Shown piece by piece: positions 20,185 to 29,809 of a stretch of DNA of 64,000 bases. How positions within the stretch are numbered: position 1 is the stretch's first letter; the number at the start of each line of letters is the position of its first letter. The position numbers were made by a program, and so were the translations under genes. The notes under the pieces were generated by a model that made no database searches, had not been told where the DNA came from, and saw only the letters and a program-made list of their open reading frames with translations. The stretch is taken from assembly GCF_004138485.1 (NCBI RefSeq), contig NZ_RYEV01000011.1, positions 124,001 through 188,000 of the forward strand, written 5' to 3'. This DNA comes from Peristeroidobacter soli. GTDB taxonomy: Bacteria; Pseudomonadota; Gammaproteobacteria; Steroidobacterales; Steroidobacteraceae.

Positions 20185-21792
20185 ATGCAGATGCCCTCTA
20201 TTCGATGTTGGGTCGGAGCCTCAATCAAAAGTGTGCTGGCCGCGGTGCTGTTCACGAGCATTACGGTCCACGCGGAGGATGGTCGGAAAGAGGGTGATCG
20301 TCCGATCGTTAAACTTCAGTCCGGCCGGATCCAGGGCTTCATCGAGAACGAGGCTGCCAAATTCCTGGGGGTTCCGTATGCCAAGCCTCCCGTCGGAGCG
20401 TTGCGCTGGGCGGAGCCGGTGGCGATGGACCCGTGGGAGGGCGTGAGAGACGCAACTCGCGAAGGAAACATTTGTCCCCAATCGAACGAGTTGGGCACGG
20501 ATTCCTTGTTCAAGGCCGATGAGGACTGCCTCTATCTGAATATTTTCGCCCCGAGGCGTGGCCGAGGGCATCCGGTGTTGCTGTGGCTCCATGGCGGCGG
20601 AGCGGTGGGGCACGGTAACGGTCTCGATGGCAGTGCGCTTGCCCGGGAGCAGGGCATCGTCGTGGTCGCGATGAATTTTCGGATCGGTGCGCTGGGGCGC
20701 TTGATTCATCCCGCATTGAACGGAGGCGGAGCGACGGCTCTTTATGAGCTACGCGATCAACAGTTCGCGCTGCAATGGATCAGGGACAATATTGCGAGCT
20801 TCGGTGGAGATGCAAATAACGTAACTCTTGCCGGGCACTCAGCAGGTGGGGCTGACGTCCATACACATTTGATCTCTCCGCTGGCAAAGGGGCTTTTCCA
20901 TAGAGCGATCTTCGAGAGTGGGACCTCGGCATATTTCAATCGGTTGACCTCGCTGTCAGACGCCGAGGAGCGCGGCAGGTCCTTTGCTGTTGCGGCTGGA
21001 TGTCCAGATCAGACGGCTTCGTGTCTGAGGAAGTTGCCAGTAAGCACGATTCTCAAAGCGCAAGGCTCATTTGCTGGGTCGTGCTGCTTTACCTTGCCTA
21101 TAAACGACGGTCACATTGTTTCATCGACGGTGCACGATGCGGTCCGGTCGGGCCAGTTCAACCGTGTGCCCATTCTTGATGTCACGACGCGTGACGAATA
21201 CCGCTGGTTTGCTGCTCTCAGCGAGATCAAGACCGGTCATGTGATGACGGCGCAGGAATATCCGGCCAGTATACAAGCGGCGTTCGGTGCCGATGCTCCA
21301 GCGGTATTGGCAGCCTATCCGCTCGGCGATTTCGACTCTCCGGGTGGAGCGCTCGGCACGGCAAGGGGGGACTACATACACTCGTGCCAAGCGCGCAGTT
21401 TTGATGTGGACGCGTCCAAGTTCGTTCCGGTGTACGCTGTGGAGTTCAGCGATCGCAACTCGCCGCAAGACATGTTGCCGCCGGTTTCATTTCCGTACCT
21501 TGCATCTCATGGGCATGACCTTGGCTACCTTTTCCCCGGATCGAAGCGAAGAGCTGCGCTGCCTCCGATGCCGCTGAACGCCGACCAGGAAGTGTTGGCG
21601 AGGAGAATGCGCCAGCTTTGGGGGCACTTCATAACTACGGGGTCGCTGCCGCCGGAGATGCCGAGGGTGACCAAGAACCAAATCGCAGTGGTGTCGCTGG
21701 ACATTCCGGAAATCCGCGTAGTCGACGATTTCCGCGTGGCCCATAAGTGCGATCTATGGGATTCGCTTCGTAAGTGGTCTGCTGTCCAGTGA
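20185..21792 (+). CDS. Exported type-B carboxylesterase (copy 2)
   Basis: A 535-aa paralog of the preceding gene with the same order of motifs. Its nucleophile elbow is AGHSAGGAD: the residue before Ser is His instead of the usual Glu, and the flanking sequence differs from copy 1, so specificity has probably diverged. Glu of TTRDEYRW and His of ASHGHDLGY fill the other triad positions. The signal peptide is IKSVLAAVLFTSITVHA. Starts at 20185 (GGAG 4 nt upstream), 20191 or 20119 are possible. Confidence 0.9.
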   Translation: MQMPSIRCWVGASIKSVLAAVLFTSITVHAEDGRKEGDRPIVKLQSGRIQGFIENEAAKFLGVPYAKPPVGALRWAEPVAMDPWEGVRDATREGNICPQSNELGTDSLFKADEDCLYLNIFAPRRGRGHPVLLWLHGGGAVGHGNGLDGSALAREQGIVVVAMNFRIGALGRLIHPALNGGGATALYELRDQQFALQWIRDNIASFGGDANNVTLAGHSAGGADVHTHLISPLAKGLFHRAIFESGTSAYFNRLTSLSDAEERGRSFAVAAGCPDQTASCLRKLPVSTILKAQGSFAGSCCFTLPINDGHIVSSTVHDAVRSGQFNRVPILDVTTRDEYRWFAALSEIKTGHVMTAQEYPASIQAAFGADAPAVLAAYPLGDFDSPGGALGTARGDYIHSCQARSFDVDASKFVPVYAVEFSDRNSPQDMLPPVSFPYLASHGHDLGYLFPGSKRRAALPPMPLNADQEVLARRMRQLWGHFITTGSLPPEMPRVTKNQIAVVSLDIPEIRVVDDFRVAHKCDLWDSLRKWSAVQ

Positions 21793-22131
21793 ACATTGAC
21801 ATCGGCGGCCGAACGCTAGATTCATAAACAATCCGATGAGACCGGCTGCTGCCGGCATCGTCCGCCGATAGTTGCTCCGGTAACTTCGTCATCCGGGCCT
21901 CTGTTCGCCCGGTTTTCTCGGCTTTTCACGTGCCTCGCTGTCAACCCGGCAGTCGCCCCGCGTCCGCATTGCATTCGAAGCGTGTGCCTAAGACCGCTCG
22001 TGATATGTGGCCAACGCAGCTTGCTTGCGACCCTCTCTGTGGCGCAGTATCGGATATACGAACGACGTTCGCAAAAAGCGTCGCGTTCGCATTGGGGGAT
22101 GAGATTCCATTAAAACAATGGGAGGCAGAAC
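21793..22131. other. 339-bp intergenic region with operator site B
   Basis: No credible gene. It holds operator site B at 22056-22074 and a GGGAGG ribosome-binding site for the second TonB receptor. A loose TTCGCA/17/ATTAAA promoter pair (22086-22114) is possible but leaves a very short leader. Confidence 0.5.
22056..22074 (+). promoter_or_regulatory. Inverted-repeat operator (site B) upstream of the second TonB receptor
   Basis: ATACGAACGACGTTCGCAA, with the palindrome CGAAC-GAC-GTTCG. It matches the ATNNGAAYGAYRTTC core exactly and lies 57 bp before the ATG. Confidence 0.6.
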
Positions 22132-25026
22132 ATGAGTAATCGAAAGCGAGCCGCACGAGTAGCCGGTCCAGAACGGTGCAAAGGCGCACTGTCCGCGACG
22201 GCAATCTCCGGTGGTATGGCGTTTTGCGCAGTCGTTGGTCTTGCGAATGCGGCAGAGCCGTCTGAATCCGCAGATGTTCCGAAGCTCGATGAGGTCGTGG
22301 TAACGGGCAGCCGTATCACCCGTGACGGGTTCGAGGCACCGACGCCGGTTGCGGTTACGAGCGCTGAGGATATTCTGCGCAACGCACCGCATAGCATTGC
22401 GGACTTGCTGAACAAGCAACCGGTATTTGCAAACAGCGTCACAAATCGATTTAGCAGCAGAGGCGGCGTGGGTGGTGCCGCGGCGGGCGTCAGCAGCCTG
22501 AATCTGCGTGGTATCGGTGCAAACCGGACGCTGGTGCTGCTCGATGGCGTGCGTATGGCTGCCGGGTCGATTGACGGCTTTTACAGCAATGGTGGTGCTG
22601 TGAACACCAACGTGATCCCTGACTCATTGGTCGAGCGAGTGGACGTCGTCACAGGCGGCGCGTCTGCGCCGTACGGTTCGGATGCGGTGGCCGGCATCGT
22701 GAATTACATTCTCGACAAAGATTTTACGGGTCTGAAGGGATCGGCTCAGATGGGTGCGACCACTCGGGGCGATGACGACCAATACTCGGCCTCGCTCGCG
22801 GGCGGTATGCCTTTCGCCGATAGCCGTGGGCACATCCTGCTCAGCGTTTCTTACGACAATATCGACGGCATCCCCGACGGGAGAACGCGGGAGTGGGTGC
22901 GTGAAGGCTGGGGGCGCATGCTCAATCCGGCCTACACGGCGACGAACGGGCAGCCCTATTACCTCGTGCGACCCAATGTCGGAACCTCCGTGGCTGCCAC
23001 TGGGGGACTCATCTCATCGGGCCCGCTTCGAGGAATCACCTTTGGCGAGGGCGGCGTGCCTCGCCAGTTCAACTATGGGTTGAACGATGGTACCTCGATG
23101 TCGGGCGGCGATTGGGAGCTGGGTACGACGGAGTTCGCCAACGCGAGTCTCGACCTGGCGATGAAACGCACCAGTCTGTTCGGGCGCGTGAGCTACAACA
23201 TCACCGATCGTGCTGAAGTTTATCTGCAAGTCATGGACACGGATTCCGACGCGTGGACCGCGTGCTGCACGAGGGCGCTGCGAAACGTCAGTATCTCGAA
23301 TCAGAATCCCTTTGTGCCGGCGAGCGTACTGAGTCAGATGCAAGCGGCTGGTGTGACATCGTTCCCGCTCGGTGTGTACTTTGGTGAGCAGGGGTCAGTG
23401 GGCTCCACGATCCGCCGGGCTTTCAGTCAATACATCGTTGGTACGCGCGGTGAGTTCGATCTGTTCAGTTCGCCTTGGTCGTGGGATGTCTATGCCACGG
23501 AGAGTATCAACCGAACGACCGGCAAGCCCGAGAACACTTCGATTACCGGCAATCTCATGTTGGCGCTGGACGCGGTGCGTGATCCGGTGACCGGCAATCC
23601 AATCTGTCGTTCGACGCTGACCAACCCAGGCAATGGTTGCGCGCCGTGGAATCCCATGGGCATTGGCGTGGTTTCTCAAGCCGCCCGCGACTATGTTTAT
23701 CAGGACGTGAGCTGGATGCGGCAGGATCTGACGCAGCGTGTGGCGTCCGCTTCGCTTCGCGGCGAGCCGTTCTCGTCGTGGGCCGGCCCGGTGTCGCTTG
23801 CTGTGGGCGCTGAATATCGACGGGAGGAGGTCGAGACCACGACGACGGCACTCGATCACGCCGGCGGATTCTACGGTGGTAACTATAGAGACGTTGACGG
23901 CCACTACGACGTCAAAGAGGCCTTCCTGGAGACCGTCATTCCGTTGGCCAAGGACATGAGCTGGGCACAGTCGCTGGATTTCAACGGTGCTGTTCGCGCA
24001 ACCGAGTACAGCACTTCGGGCTCCGCGTTTACCTGGAAGGTGGGTGCGACATATACGCCGGTGGATGACATCCGCTTCCGCGTCACCCGTTCATTGGATA
24101 TTCGTTCGCCAAACATGGGTGAATTGTTCAATGCTGGCGCGACAGCGATCGCTAGCGGCACGCGTGATCCCTTCAATGGCAATCAGACCGTGATTGTCAT
24201 CTCGACGAATGTCACCAATCCAAACCTGCAGCCCGAGGAGGCCGATACATTTGGTTTCGGTATGGTGTTACGGCCGAGGTTCCTGCCAAAATTGACCGCG
24301 TCCATCGACTATTACTCCATCGACCTGCAGAAGGCGATCAGCTCGCTCTCCTCGCAGGAGATCCTGAATCTCTGTTATCAGGGAAATCAGGAGATGTGTG
24401 CGGCATTTCGGCGCGATCCGGATGGTACGGTTCGCTTGAATGGCATGCCGATCAACGTCTCTGCTCTGAAGACGGAAGGCGTCGACGTAGAGATGAGCTA
24501 CACCCAGCCCCTCTCGGAGCTTTTCGACGGCTGGCGGGGAAATTTCACTGCTCGGTTGCTTGCGACTCGAATCATGGATTTGACGACGACGCGGCCCAGC
24601 GGCGAAAAACTGCAGGGTGCTGGCGTGACGGGTGGCGGAATGTACCCGATCGTCATTGCGCCGGACTGGCGTTACTCATTGACGCTGGGCTACCAAAGCG
24701 ATGCCTTCTCGATCTCGGCGACGGGTCGTGGTTTCAGTGACGGTGTGATGAATAGTCAGTGGATCGAATGCTCATCGGGCTGCCCGACGGCGGTGAATCC
24801 GCACTATACGATCGAAGACAACACCGTGCCCGGTGCCTTCTATGTGGATCTTTCGCTGAGCTACCGTCCGCAAACATTTGCGTCCGCGTTCAATCCCGAG
24901 ATCTTTGTAGCAGTGGACAATGTCAACGACAAGAATCCTAAGGGATATGAGGTGCTGGGCTATGCGCCTGGTTTCCACGATACCTTGGGCCGCTTGTATC
25001 GTGCCGGCGTCCGTTTCAAGATGTAA
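22132..25026 (+). CDS. TonB-dependent outer-membrane receptor
   Basis: A 964-aa receptor with a basic leader and hydrophobic export segment (ATAISGGMAFCAVVGLANA). The TonB-box region LDEVVVTGSRITRDGFEAPTP is followed by a plug (LNLRGIGANRTLVLLDGVR; PYGSDAVAGIVNYI) and a long barrel ending in GVRFKM. The GSRI..GF.APTP opening belongs to the large-ligand receptor class common in Caulobacter, sphingomonads and Xanthomonas. GGGAGG precedes the ATG. It follows the tandem esterases and may import their product or substrate. Confidence 0.9.
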   Translation: MSNRKRAARVAGPERCKGALSATAISGGMAFCAVVGLANAAEPSESADVPKLDEVVVTGSRITRDGFEAPTPVAVTSAEDILRNAPHSIADLLNKQPVFANSVTNRFSSRGGVGGAAAGVSSLNLRGIGANRTLVLLDGVRMAAGSIDGFYSNGGAVNTNVIPDSLVERVDVVTGGASAPYGSDAVAGIVNYILDKDFTGLKGSAQMGATTRGDDDQYSASLAGGMPFADSRGHILLSVSYDNIDGIPDGRTREWVREGWGRMLNPAYTATNGQPYYLVRPNVGTSVAATGGLISSGPLRGITFGEGGVPRQFNYGLNDGTSMSGGDWELGTTEFANASLDLAMKRTSLFGRVSYNITDRAEVYLQVMDTDSDAWTACCTRALRNVSISNQNPFVPASVLSQMQAAGVTSFPLGVYFGEQGSVGSTIRRAFSQYIVGTRGEFDLFSSPWSWDVYATESINRTTGKPENTSITGNLMLALDAVRDPVTGNPICRSTLTNPGNGCAPWNPMGIGVVSQAARDYVYQDVSWMRQDLTQRVASASLRGEPFSSWAGPVSLAVGAEYRREEVETTTTALDHAGGFYGGNYRDVDGHYDVKEAFLETVIPLAKDMSWAQSLDFNGAVRATEYSTSGSAFTWKVGATYTPVDDIRFRVTRSLDIRSPNMGELFNAGATAIASGTRDPFNGNQTVIVISTNVTNPNLQPEEADTFGFGMVLRPRFLPKLTASIDYYSIDLQKAISSLSSQEILNLCYQGNQEMCAAFRRDPDGTVRLNGMPINVSALKTEGVDVEMSYTQPLSELFDGWRGNFTARLLATRIMDLTTTRPSGEKLQGAGVTGGGMYPIVIAPDWRYSLTLGYQSDAFSISATGRGFSDGVMNSQWIECSSGCPTAVNPHYTIEDNTVPGAFYVDLSLSYRPQTFASAFNPEIFVAVDNVNDKNPKGYEVLGYAPGFHDTLGRLYRAGVRFKM

Positions 25027-25041
25027 TCGATGATGATGAGT

Positions 25042-25069
25042 GGCGCGACATGGTTGTCCATGTCGCGCC
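25042..25069. terminator. Hairpin terminator after the second TonB receptor
   Basis: GGCGCGACATGG / CCATGTCGCGCC form a perfect 12-bp stem around TTGT, 15 bp after the stop codon. There is no U-tract, so it may act as a Rho-dependent end or 3' stabiliser. Confidence 0.55.
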
Positions 25070-25120
25070 CTCGCTGCCAATTCTAGTTGTCGCGCGAAGA
25101 ACTGATAGATTACGGCGCTC

Positions 25121-25320
25121 GAGGCAACTGTTTCGAGCAAGATTCTGGTGGGCTTGAAGCGCGCGGCGGACTAAAACATCGGCCCTGCCGACACTCAGCA
25201 GCAGCTTGTACTGGTTTCGCCATGGGCGCCGATCGCGCCAGCCACGTGCAGACAGATGCCCGGTTGAGCCGCTCGCCGCCGCCAGGATCTCCGCAGATCG
25301 TGTTGCTCGGTAGGCCGACG
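25121..25320 (+). pseudogene. Decayed copy of the electron-transfer flavoprotein beta gene
   Basis: The segment aligns base by base with the intact etfB at 27971-28351. The start region matches, except that the TTG start codon has become TCG. A deletion of about 150 bp follows, then the block encoding GPADTQQ..MGADRA..VEPLAAA, then a second deletion of about 24 bp before PQIVLLG. An in-frame TAA follows the first block. It shows that a second etfB copy once stood before the SDR/IclR pair. Confidence 0.75.
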
Positions 25321-25556
25321 GCATTGGCAGAGTGAAACGAACCATCATGGTCGTGGATCCGGGGGCCGCAATTCACCCACGGGTCGATCAGAGCCGTGTG
25401 ACATCCGATTGAAATTCATCGAGAGGCGTGCGCGATATGAATCGCTTCACTATGAATGTGTTGCTCACGTTCCTGTGTGTCCCTGGGTTGCTGCCCGGAC
25501 CCGCCATTGGGGATGGCTGGGCAGACGCCAGGCGCGATCCCGAAAAGGTGAGAATC

Positions 25557-26327
25557 ATGAGAGATAAGGCTGTTGTTCTGGTCGTCGGCGCAAGCGGAAG
25601 CATTGGCAGGCCGGTCGTCTCGGAAGCGCTCAGGAAAGGGTACGAGACCCGAGCGTTGGTGCGCGACCCGGCCCAGGCGAGCTTGTTTCCCGATGGCGTG
25701 CAGATCGTCGTTGGCGACCTGACCCGGGCTGAAACGCTGCACGAGGCAGTCACCGGTGTCACCGGCATCATCTTCACTCAAGGCGTGAATGGGAACGATC
25801 CGAAAGGTGCCGAGCAGGTGAACTACGGCGCGGTACGCAATGTTCTGAGCGTGCTAAAAGTGCCGGCGCGAATCGCCCTGATGACCGCTGTCGGCGTCAC
25901 GAAGCCCAGCGTCGGGCACGACTGGAAACGTCGCGGGGAACGGTTCGTGCGCGCCAGCGGTCTGCCTTACACCATCGTGCGGCCCGGCTGGTTTGACTAC
26001 AATGCGCCCGACCAGCAGCGCCTAGTAATGCGCCAAGGCGACACGCACTGGGCAGGATCTCCTGCCGACGGGGTGGTTGCCCGCGCACAGATCGCCCAGA
26101 TCCTGGTCGCCTCGCTGAGCTCGCCCGCCGCGAACCGCAAGACCTTTGAGCTGGTCGCCGAACGAGGTGCTGCGCAAACTGATCTGGAGCCGCTTTTTGC
26201 AGCACTCCTCGCCGATCCCGCAGATAGCGACGACGGCCTCCGGGACCAGGATAATCTGCCGCTCGCCAAGGAACCCTCCAGGGTCGTTGGCGACTTAGGT
26301 GCGATCCGCGGAAAGTTCAAGGATTGA
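25557..26327 (+). CDS. NAD(P)-binding atypical short-chain dehydrogenase (NAD(P)H-binding domain)
   Basis: A 256-aa Rossmann protein: VVLVVGASGSIGRPVVSEAL is the glycine-rich dinucleotide site, VVGDLTRAETLHEAV the adenine-side Asp, and PYTIVRPGWFDYN the conserved late block of the atypical SDR_a5 group, which lacks the classical YxxxK. These proteins are redox sensors, isomerases or reductases. ATG 25557 gives a typical cytosolic start; the frame is open further back to ATG 25437, after GAGAGG, which would add a hydrophobic leader (NVLLTFLCVPGLLPG). The choice is uncertain. Confidence 0.75.
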   Translation: MRDKAVVLVVGASGSIGRPVVSEALRKGYETRALVRDPAQASLFPDGVQIVVGDLTRAETLHEAVTGVTGIIFTQGVNGNDPKGAEQVNYGAVRNVLSVLKVPARIALMTAVGVTKPSVGHDWKRRGERFVRASGLPYTIVRPGWFDYNAPDQQRLVMRQGDTHWAGSPADGVVARAQIAQILVASLSSPAANRKTFELVAERGAAQTDLEPLFAALLADPADSDDGLRDQDNLPLAKEPSRVVGDLGAIRGKFKD

Positions 26328-26444
26328 AGAACCATCGAGGATCTGCTGGCTGGCTGGATGCATGACCTGGTCATCCTCGCTGGAGGCGTCATGGCGAGCA
26401 TTCTGAAGGGGGATCGAGTAATATCCCGCCATGATCCCATCGGC

Positions 26445-26462
26445 TTGACCATCGATGGTCAA
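26445..26462. promoter_or_regulatory. Perfect 18-bp palindrome upstream of the first IclR gene
   Basis: TTGACCATCGATGGTCAA is self-complementary over its full length and lies 98 bp before the IclR start codon. It is a candidate autoregulatory operator. It does not match the A-E motif. Confidence 0.45.
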
Positions 26463-26560
26463 ACCTGAGGATCGGGCAACTCGAAAGCTGCCGCCATGTA
26501 AGTGATCCGGTACGGGCGGTTGAGCCGGGAAGCTTCAACTCACTGAATGTCGGGAGCAGC

Positions 26561-27430
26561 ATGAGTAGCGCACGCCTAACTGTCGTTTCAAAGGTGAAAG
26601 AAGGCGAGCGCCCGACAAAGCGAGCGACGGGGGCCGTAAAAGTTCGCCGCAGTGGCCCGCGTTCGGTGACTCGGCTACTCAATGTACTTCGTGTGTTGGC
26701 CTTGTCCGAGGAAAGCGTAAGCCTTGCGCAGCTCAGTCTTGCCATCGGTACGCCAAAGACCAGCCTCCTTGCATTGCTCCGAACATTGGTTGAGGCGGGC
26801 TATGTAGTGCAGCGTGAGGCGGGATATACGCTTGGGACTGAGACATTTGCGCTAGGCTCCACCATCATTGGTCGGCGCAAGCTGGGTCAACTGGCGTGGT
26901 CGGTGTTGCAGAAGCTTGCCGAGCAAAGCGGAGAGACGGCGCTGCTGGCAGAGCTCTCTTCCGACGCGGAACATGCGATCTACATTGATCGGGCCGAAGG
27001 TAGTCGGGCCGTCCGCTTCGTTGCGAGCGTTGGCGACCGCCGGCCGCTCTATAGCTCTGCTTGCGGTCGAATACTACTGGCCTTTCAGAGTGAGCAGTTT
27101 CGCAAAGACTACCTTGCGAGAGCTAAGCTGATGCCACTGAATCCAAAAAAGAAGCTCGGACGCAGTGAACTCGAGGGCATCATCCGCGAGATTCGCCAGT
27201 CGAATCTCACAATCACCGATGACGATATTACTGAGGGCGTGGTGGGCATCGGTGCCCCGATCTTCGGTCTCGGAGGGGAAGTCGTTGCGGCGCTAGCGAT
27301 AGGCGTGCCGGTCGAGCGAGTCAATAAGGGCACTGAGAGGTTGTCGCGCCTCGTAAGAAGCGGTGCCGAGGAAATTTCCGAGATTCTTGGGCGTACACAC
27401 ACAGACCAGAGCGAGCAGGAATCCGACTAA
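26561..27430 (+). CDS. IclR-family transcriptional regulator (paralog 1)
   Basis: A 289-aa regulator. The N-terminal winged HTH (RSVTRLLNVLRVLALSEESVSLAQLSLAIGTPKTSLLALLRTLVEAGYV) is followed by the IclR effector domain (AIYIDRAEG, RRPLYSSACGRILLAF, ITEGVVGIGAPIFG). It is closely similar along its whole length to the IclR at 56133-56981, which itself controls or neighbours an orphan binding protein. It lies downstream of the SDR gene and about 550 bp before etfBA. Confidence 0.9.
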   Translation: MSSARLTVVSKVKEGERPTKRATGAVKVRRSGPRSVTRLLNVLRVLALSEESVSLAQLSLAIGTPKTSLLALLRTLVEAGYVVQREAGYTLGTETFALGSTIIGRRKLGQLAWSVLQKLAEQSGETALLAELSSDAEHAIYIDRAEGSRAVRFVASVGDRRPLYSSACGRILLAFQSEQFRKDYLARAKLMPLNPKKKLGRSELEGIIREIRQSNLTITDDDITEGVVGIGAPIFGLGGEVVAALAIGVPVERVNKGTERLSRLVRSGAEEISEILGRTHTDQSEQESD

Positions 27431-27976
27431 CGTTGGAGAGTCCCGGCTGCACCTGGACGTGATCATTCATGGTCAAGGGTCGGCGGGCTCTTGATGCAGC
27501 GAGCTCATGAATAGCGCTGCGCGTTCGGCCAGGCTCTAGGCGGCACCTGGGATGGACAGTCCGCGGTTGTTGCGGTACGTCGAGCGTCTGGCTCTCCTCT
27601 AATCAAGTCGATTGCTGGTTCGGTCACGACTCGACCCGTCTGTGACTCTCTATTCGCATCGGCAAATGCGTCCTCTCAACCTTCGTTGACGAACATTCGA
27701 ACCCGTCCGGCGCGTGGCTCTATCTGTTCGGCATGCCCGGTGGCAAGCACGCCAGCCATGGGTACCCGCTCGTTAAACAAGCAGCATTCGTAGAGAACTT
27801 GTCGAGATGCGGACCAGCAGAGCTCGCGCGTACGACGAAAGCTGTGCTTTGAACAGGCATCTTGGTTGGTGCTCGGCCGAGCGGGAACGCCATACCCATA
27901 TTCGACTATCGTTCTAAAAAGTGTACACTGCTCTTTGCAACGAGAGGTGATCGACGAGGCGTTCGGGGGAACTGTT
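27431..27976. other. 546-bp intergenic region before etfB
   Basis: No open frame here resembles a known protein. Near 27886-27920 it contains CATATTCGACTATCGTTCT, a weak relative of the shared operator half-site (GAACGAT on the minus strand). The etfB ribosome-binding site GGGGGA lies at 27965-27970. Confidence 0.4.
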
Positions 27977-28735
27977 TTGAGCAAGATTCTGGTGGGCCTG
28001 AAGCGCGTGGTGGACTACAACGTCCGCGTCCGCGTCAAACCCGACGGCACGGGTGTCGTAACCGACGGCGTCAAAATGAGCATCAATCCTTTCGATGAGA
28101 TCGCGCTCGAAGAAGCGCTTCGCATCAAGGAGCAAGGCGCAACCACTGAGATTACAGAGGTAATCGTGGTGAGCATTGGCCCCGCCGACACCCAGCAACA
28201 GCTTCGCACCGGTCTCGCGATGGGCGCCGATCGCGCCATCCTCGTGCAGACCGATTCGCCGGTCGAGCCGCTCGCTGCCGCCAAGATCTTTCTGCAGCTC
28301 GTCGAGAAAGAAAGCCCGCAGATCGTGTTGCTCGGCAAGCAGGGCATCGACGACGACAACAACCAGACCGGCCAGATGCTGGCCGCGCTGTGGGATCGTC
28401 CGCAGGCCACGTTCGCCTCGAAGGTCGAACTGGAAGGCGGCAAGGCCAAAGTCACCCGTGAAGTGGACGCGGGCCTCGAGACCATCGAAGTCGATCTGCC
28501 GGCGGTGTTCACCACCGACCTGCGCTTGAACGAGCCGCGCTACGTGAAGCTGCCGGACATCATGAAGGCGAAGAAGAAGCCACTCGACACGGTGGTGATC
28601 GACTCGCTCGGCGTCGACACGGCGCCGCAGTTCAAGACCACCAAGTACGAGCCGCCCGCGGCCCGTTCCAAAGGCATCATGGTGAAAGATGTGGCCGAGC
28701 TCGTCGCGGCCCTGAAGCAGAAGGGGCTCGCCTGA
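27977..28735 (+). CDS. etfB: Electron transfer flavoprotein beta subunit
   Basis: A 252-aa cytosolic protein that carries electrons from acyl-CoA dehydrogenases to ETF:ubiquinone oxidoreductase. It starts SKILVGLKRVVDYNVRVRVK, with the ETF-beta signature region around EVIVVSIGP, GADRAILVQTD, and the long PRYVKLPDIMKAKKKP loop. The start is taken as TTG 27977 with GGGGGA 6-7 nt upstream, because homologues begin at this residue; the longer frame is not protein-like. etfA follows directly. A decayed copy lies at 25121-25320. Confidence 0.92.
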   Translation: MSKILVGLKRVVDYNVRVRVKPDGTGVVTDGVKMSINPFDEIALEEALRIKEQGATTEITEVIVVSIGPADTQQQLRTGLAMGADRAILVQTDSPVEPLAAAKIFLQLVEKESPQIVLLGKQGIDDDNNQTGQMLAALWDRPQATFASKVELEGGKAKVTREVDAGLETIEVDLPAVFTTDLRLNEPRYVKLPDIMKAKKKPLDTVVIDSLGVDTAPQFKTTKYEPPAARSKGIMVKDVAELVAALKQKGLA

Positions 28736-28745
28736 GGAAATGAGT

Positions 28746-29690
28746 ATGGTGGCCAAGATTCTCATCGTCGCCGAACATGCCGGCGGCAAGCTCAATCCCT
28801 CCACCGCCAAGTGCGTGGCCTGCGCAAGCTCGATCGATGGCGCGCAGATCGACATCGCGGTGTTCGCGACCGACGGCGCTGCTGTCGCCGCCGAAGCTGC
28901 AAAGATCCAGGGCGTGAAGACCGTGTTGACGGTCAACAACGCCGCGAATGCCGAGCCGCTCGCCGCCGTGCTCGCCCCGCAAGTGGTCGCCGTCGCCGCG
29001 AACTACACGCACGTGTTCGGTCCGTCGACCACGTTCGGCAAGGACTTGATGCCGCGAGTGGCCGCGCTGCTCGGCGTCGGTCAGTTGAGCGACATCGCCG
29101 CGGTCGAAGGCGCCTACAAGTTCCGTCGTCCGGTGTACGCCGGCAACGCAATCATCACCGTCGAAGCACCTCAGGATAAGAAACTCGTCGCAACCGTTCG
29201 TACCGCCTCGTTCCAGGCGGCAGCGCAAGGCGGCAGCGCGGGCGTTGAAGTGGCGAATGTTTCTGCGTCGCTGCCGTCTCACACTCGCTTCGTGTCTCGC
29301 TCGGCGGCCGCTACCGGCCGTCCGGATCTGCAGACGGCGGCCCGAGTCGTGTCGGGTGGTCGCGCGCTCGGCAGCGCGGATAACTTCAAGATCATCTTCA
29401 GCCTTGCCGACAAGATCGGCGCCGCAGTGGGGGCTTCGCGTGCCGCGGTGGACGCAGGCTATGCGGCTAACGAACTGCAGGTCGGTCAGACCGGCAAGAT
29501 CATCGCGCCGGAACTCTACGTCGCCGTCGGTATCTCAGGCGCGATTCAGCACCTGACCGGCATCAAGGACGCGCGCACCATCGTCGCGATCAACAAGGAC
29601 ACCGAAGCGCCGATCTTCGAAGTGGCTGACATTGGCCTGGTGGGCGATCTGTTCACTGTCTTACCGGAGCTGGAGAGGGTAGCAGGGTAG
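28746..29690 (+). CDS. etfA: Electron transfer flavoprotein alpha subunit
   Basis: A 314-aa FAD-binding ETF subunit. The C-terminal FAD domain is diagnostic: [33 protein letters not shown] (read in two parts), [25 protein letters not shown] 9 nt upstream favours ATG 28746 over the ATG at 28740. It forms an operon with etfB and would accept electrons from the acyl-CoA dehydrogenase encoded at 35724-36896. Confidence 0.93.
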   Translation: MVAKILIVAEHAGGKLNPSTAKCVACASSIDGAQIDIAVFATDGAAVAAEAAKIQGVKTVLTVNNAANAEPLAAVLAPQVVAVAANYTHVFGPSTTFGKDLMPRVAALLGVGQLSDIAAVEGAYKFRRPVYAGNAIITVEAPQDKKLVATVRTASFQAAAQGGSAGVEVANVSASLPSHTRFVSRSAAATGRPDLQTAARVVSGGRALGSADNFKIIFSLADKIGAAVGASRAAVDAGYAANELQVGQTGKIIAPELYVAVGISGAIQHLTGIKDARTIVAINKDTEAPIFEVADIGLVGDLFTVLPELERVAG

Positions 29691-29809
29691 TGGCTCGCGG
29701 GAAGGCAACCTTCCTCTGAGGAGTGCTCGGATGCCAGCGAAGTATCGAGGACCGAGATGAACGCTAGTCGATTCAGCATGAACGATATGTACCAATGTTG
29801 AGGTGCGAT

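Noticed and set aside
27886-27920. Possible further copy of the shared operator before etfB
   Set aside because: Only one half-site (GAACGAT on the minus strand) is clear and the spacing is wrong; kept as weak at best.
27676-27984. 102-codon minus-strand frame before etfB
   Set aside because: It overlaps the etfB start on the other strand and has no recognisable domain or export signal.
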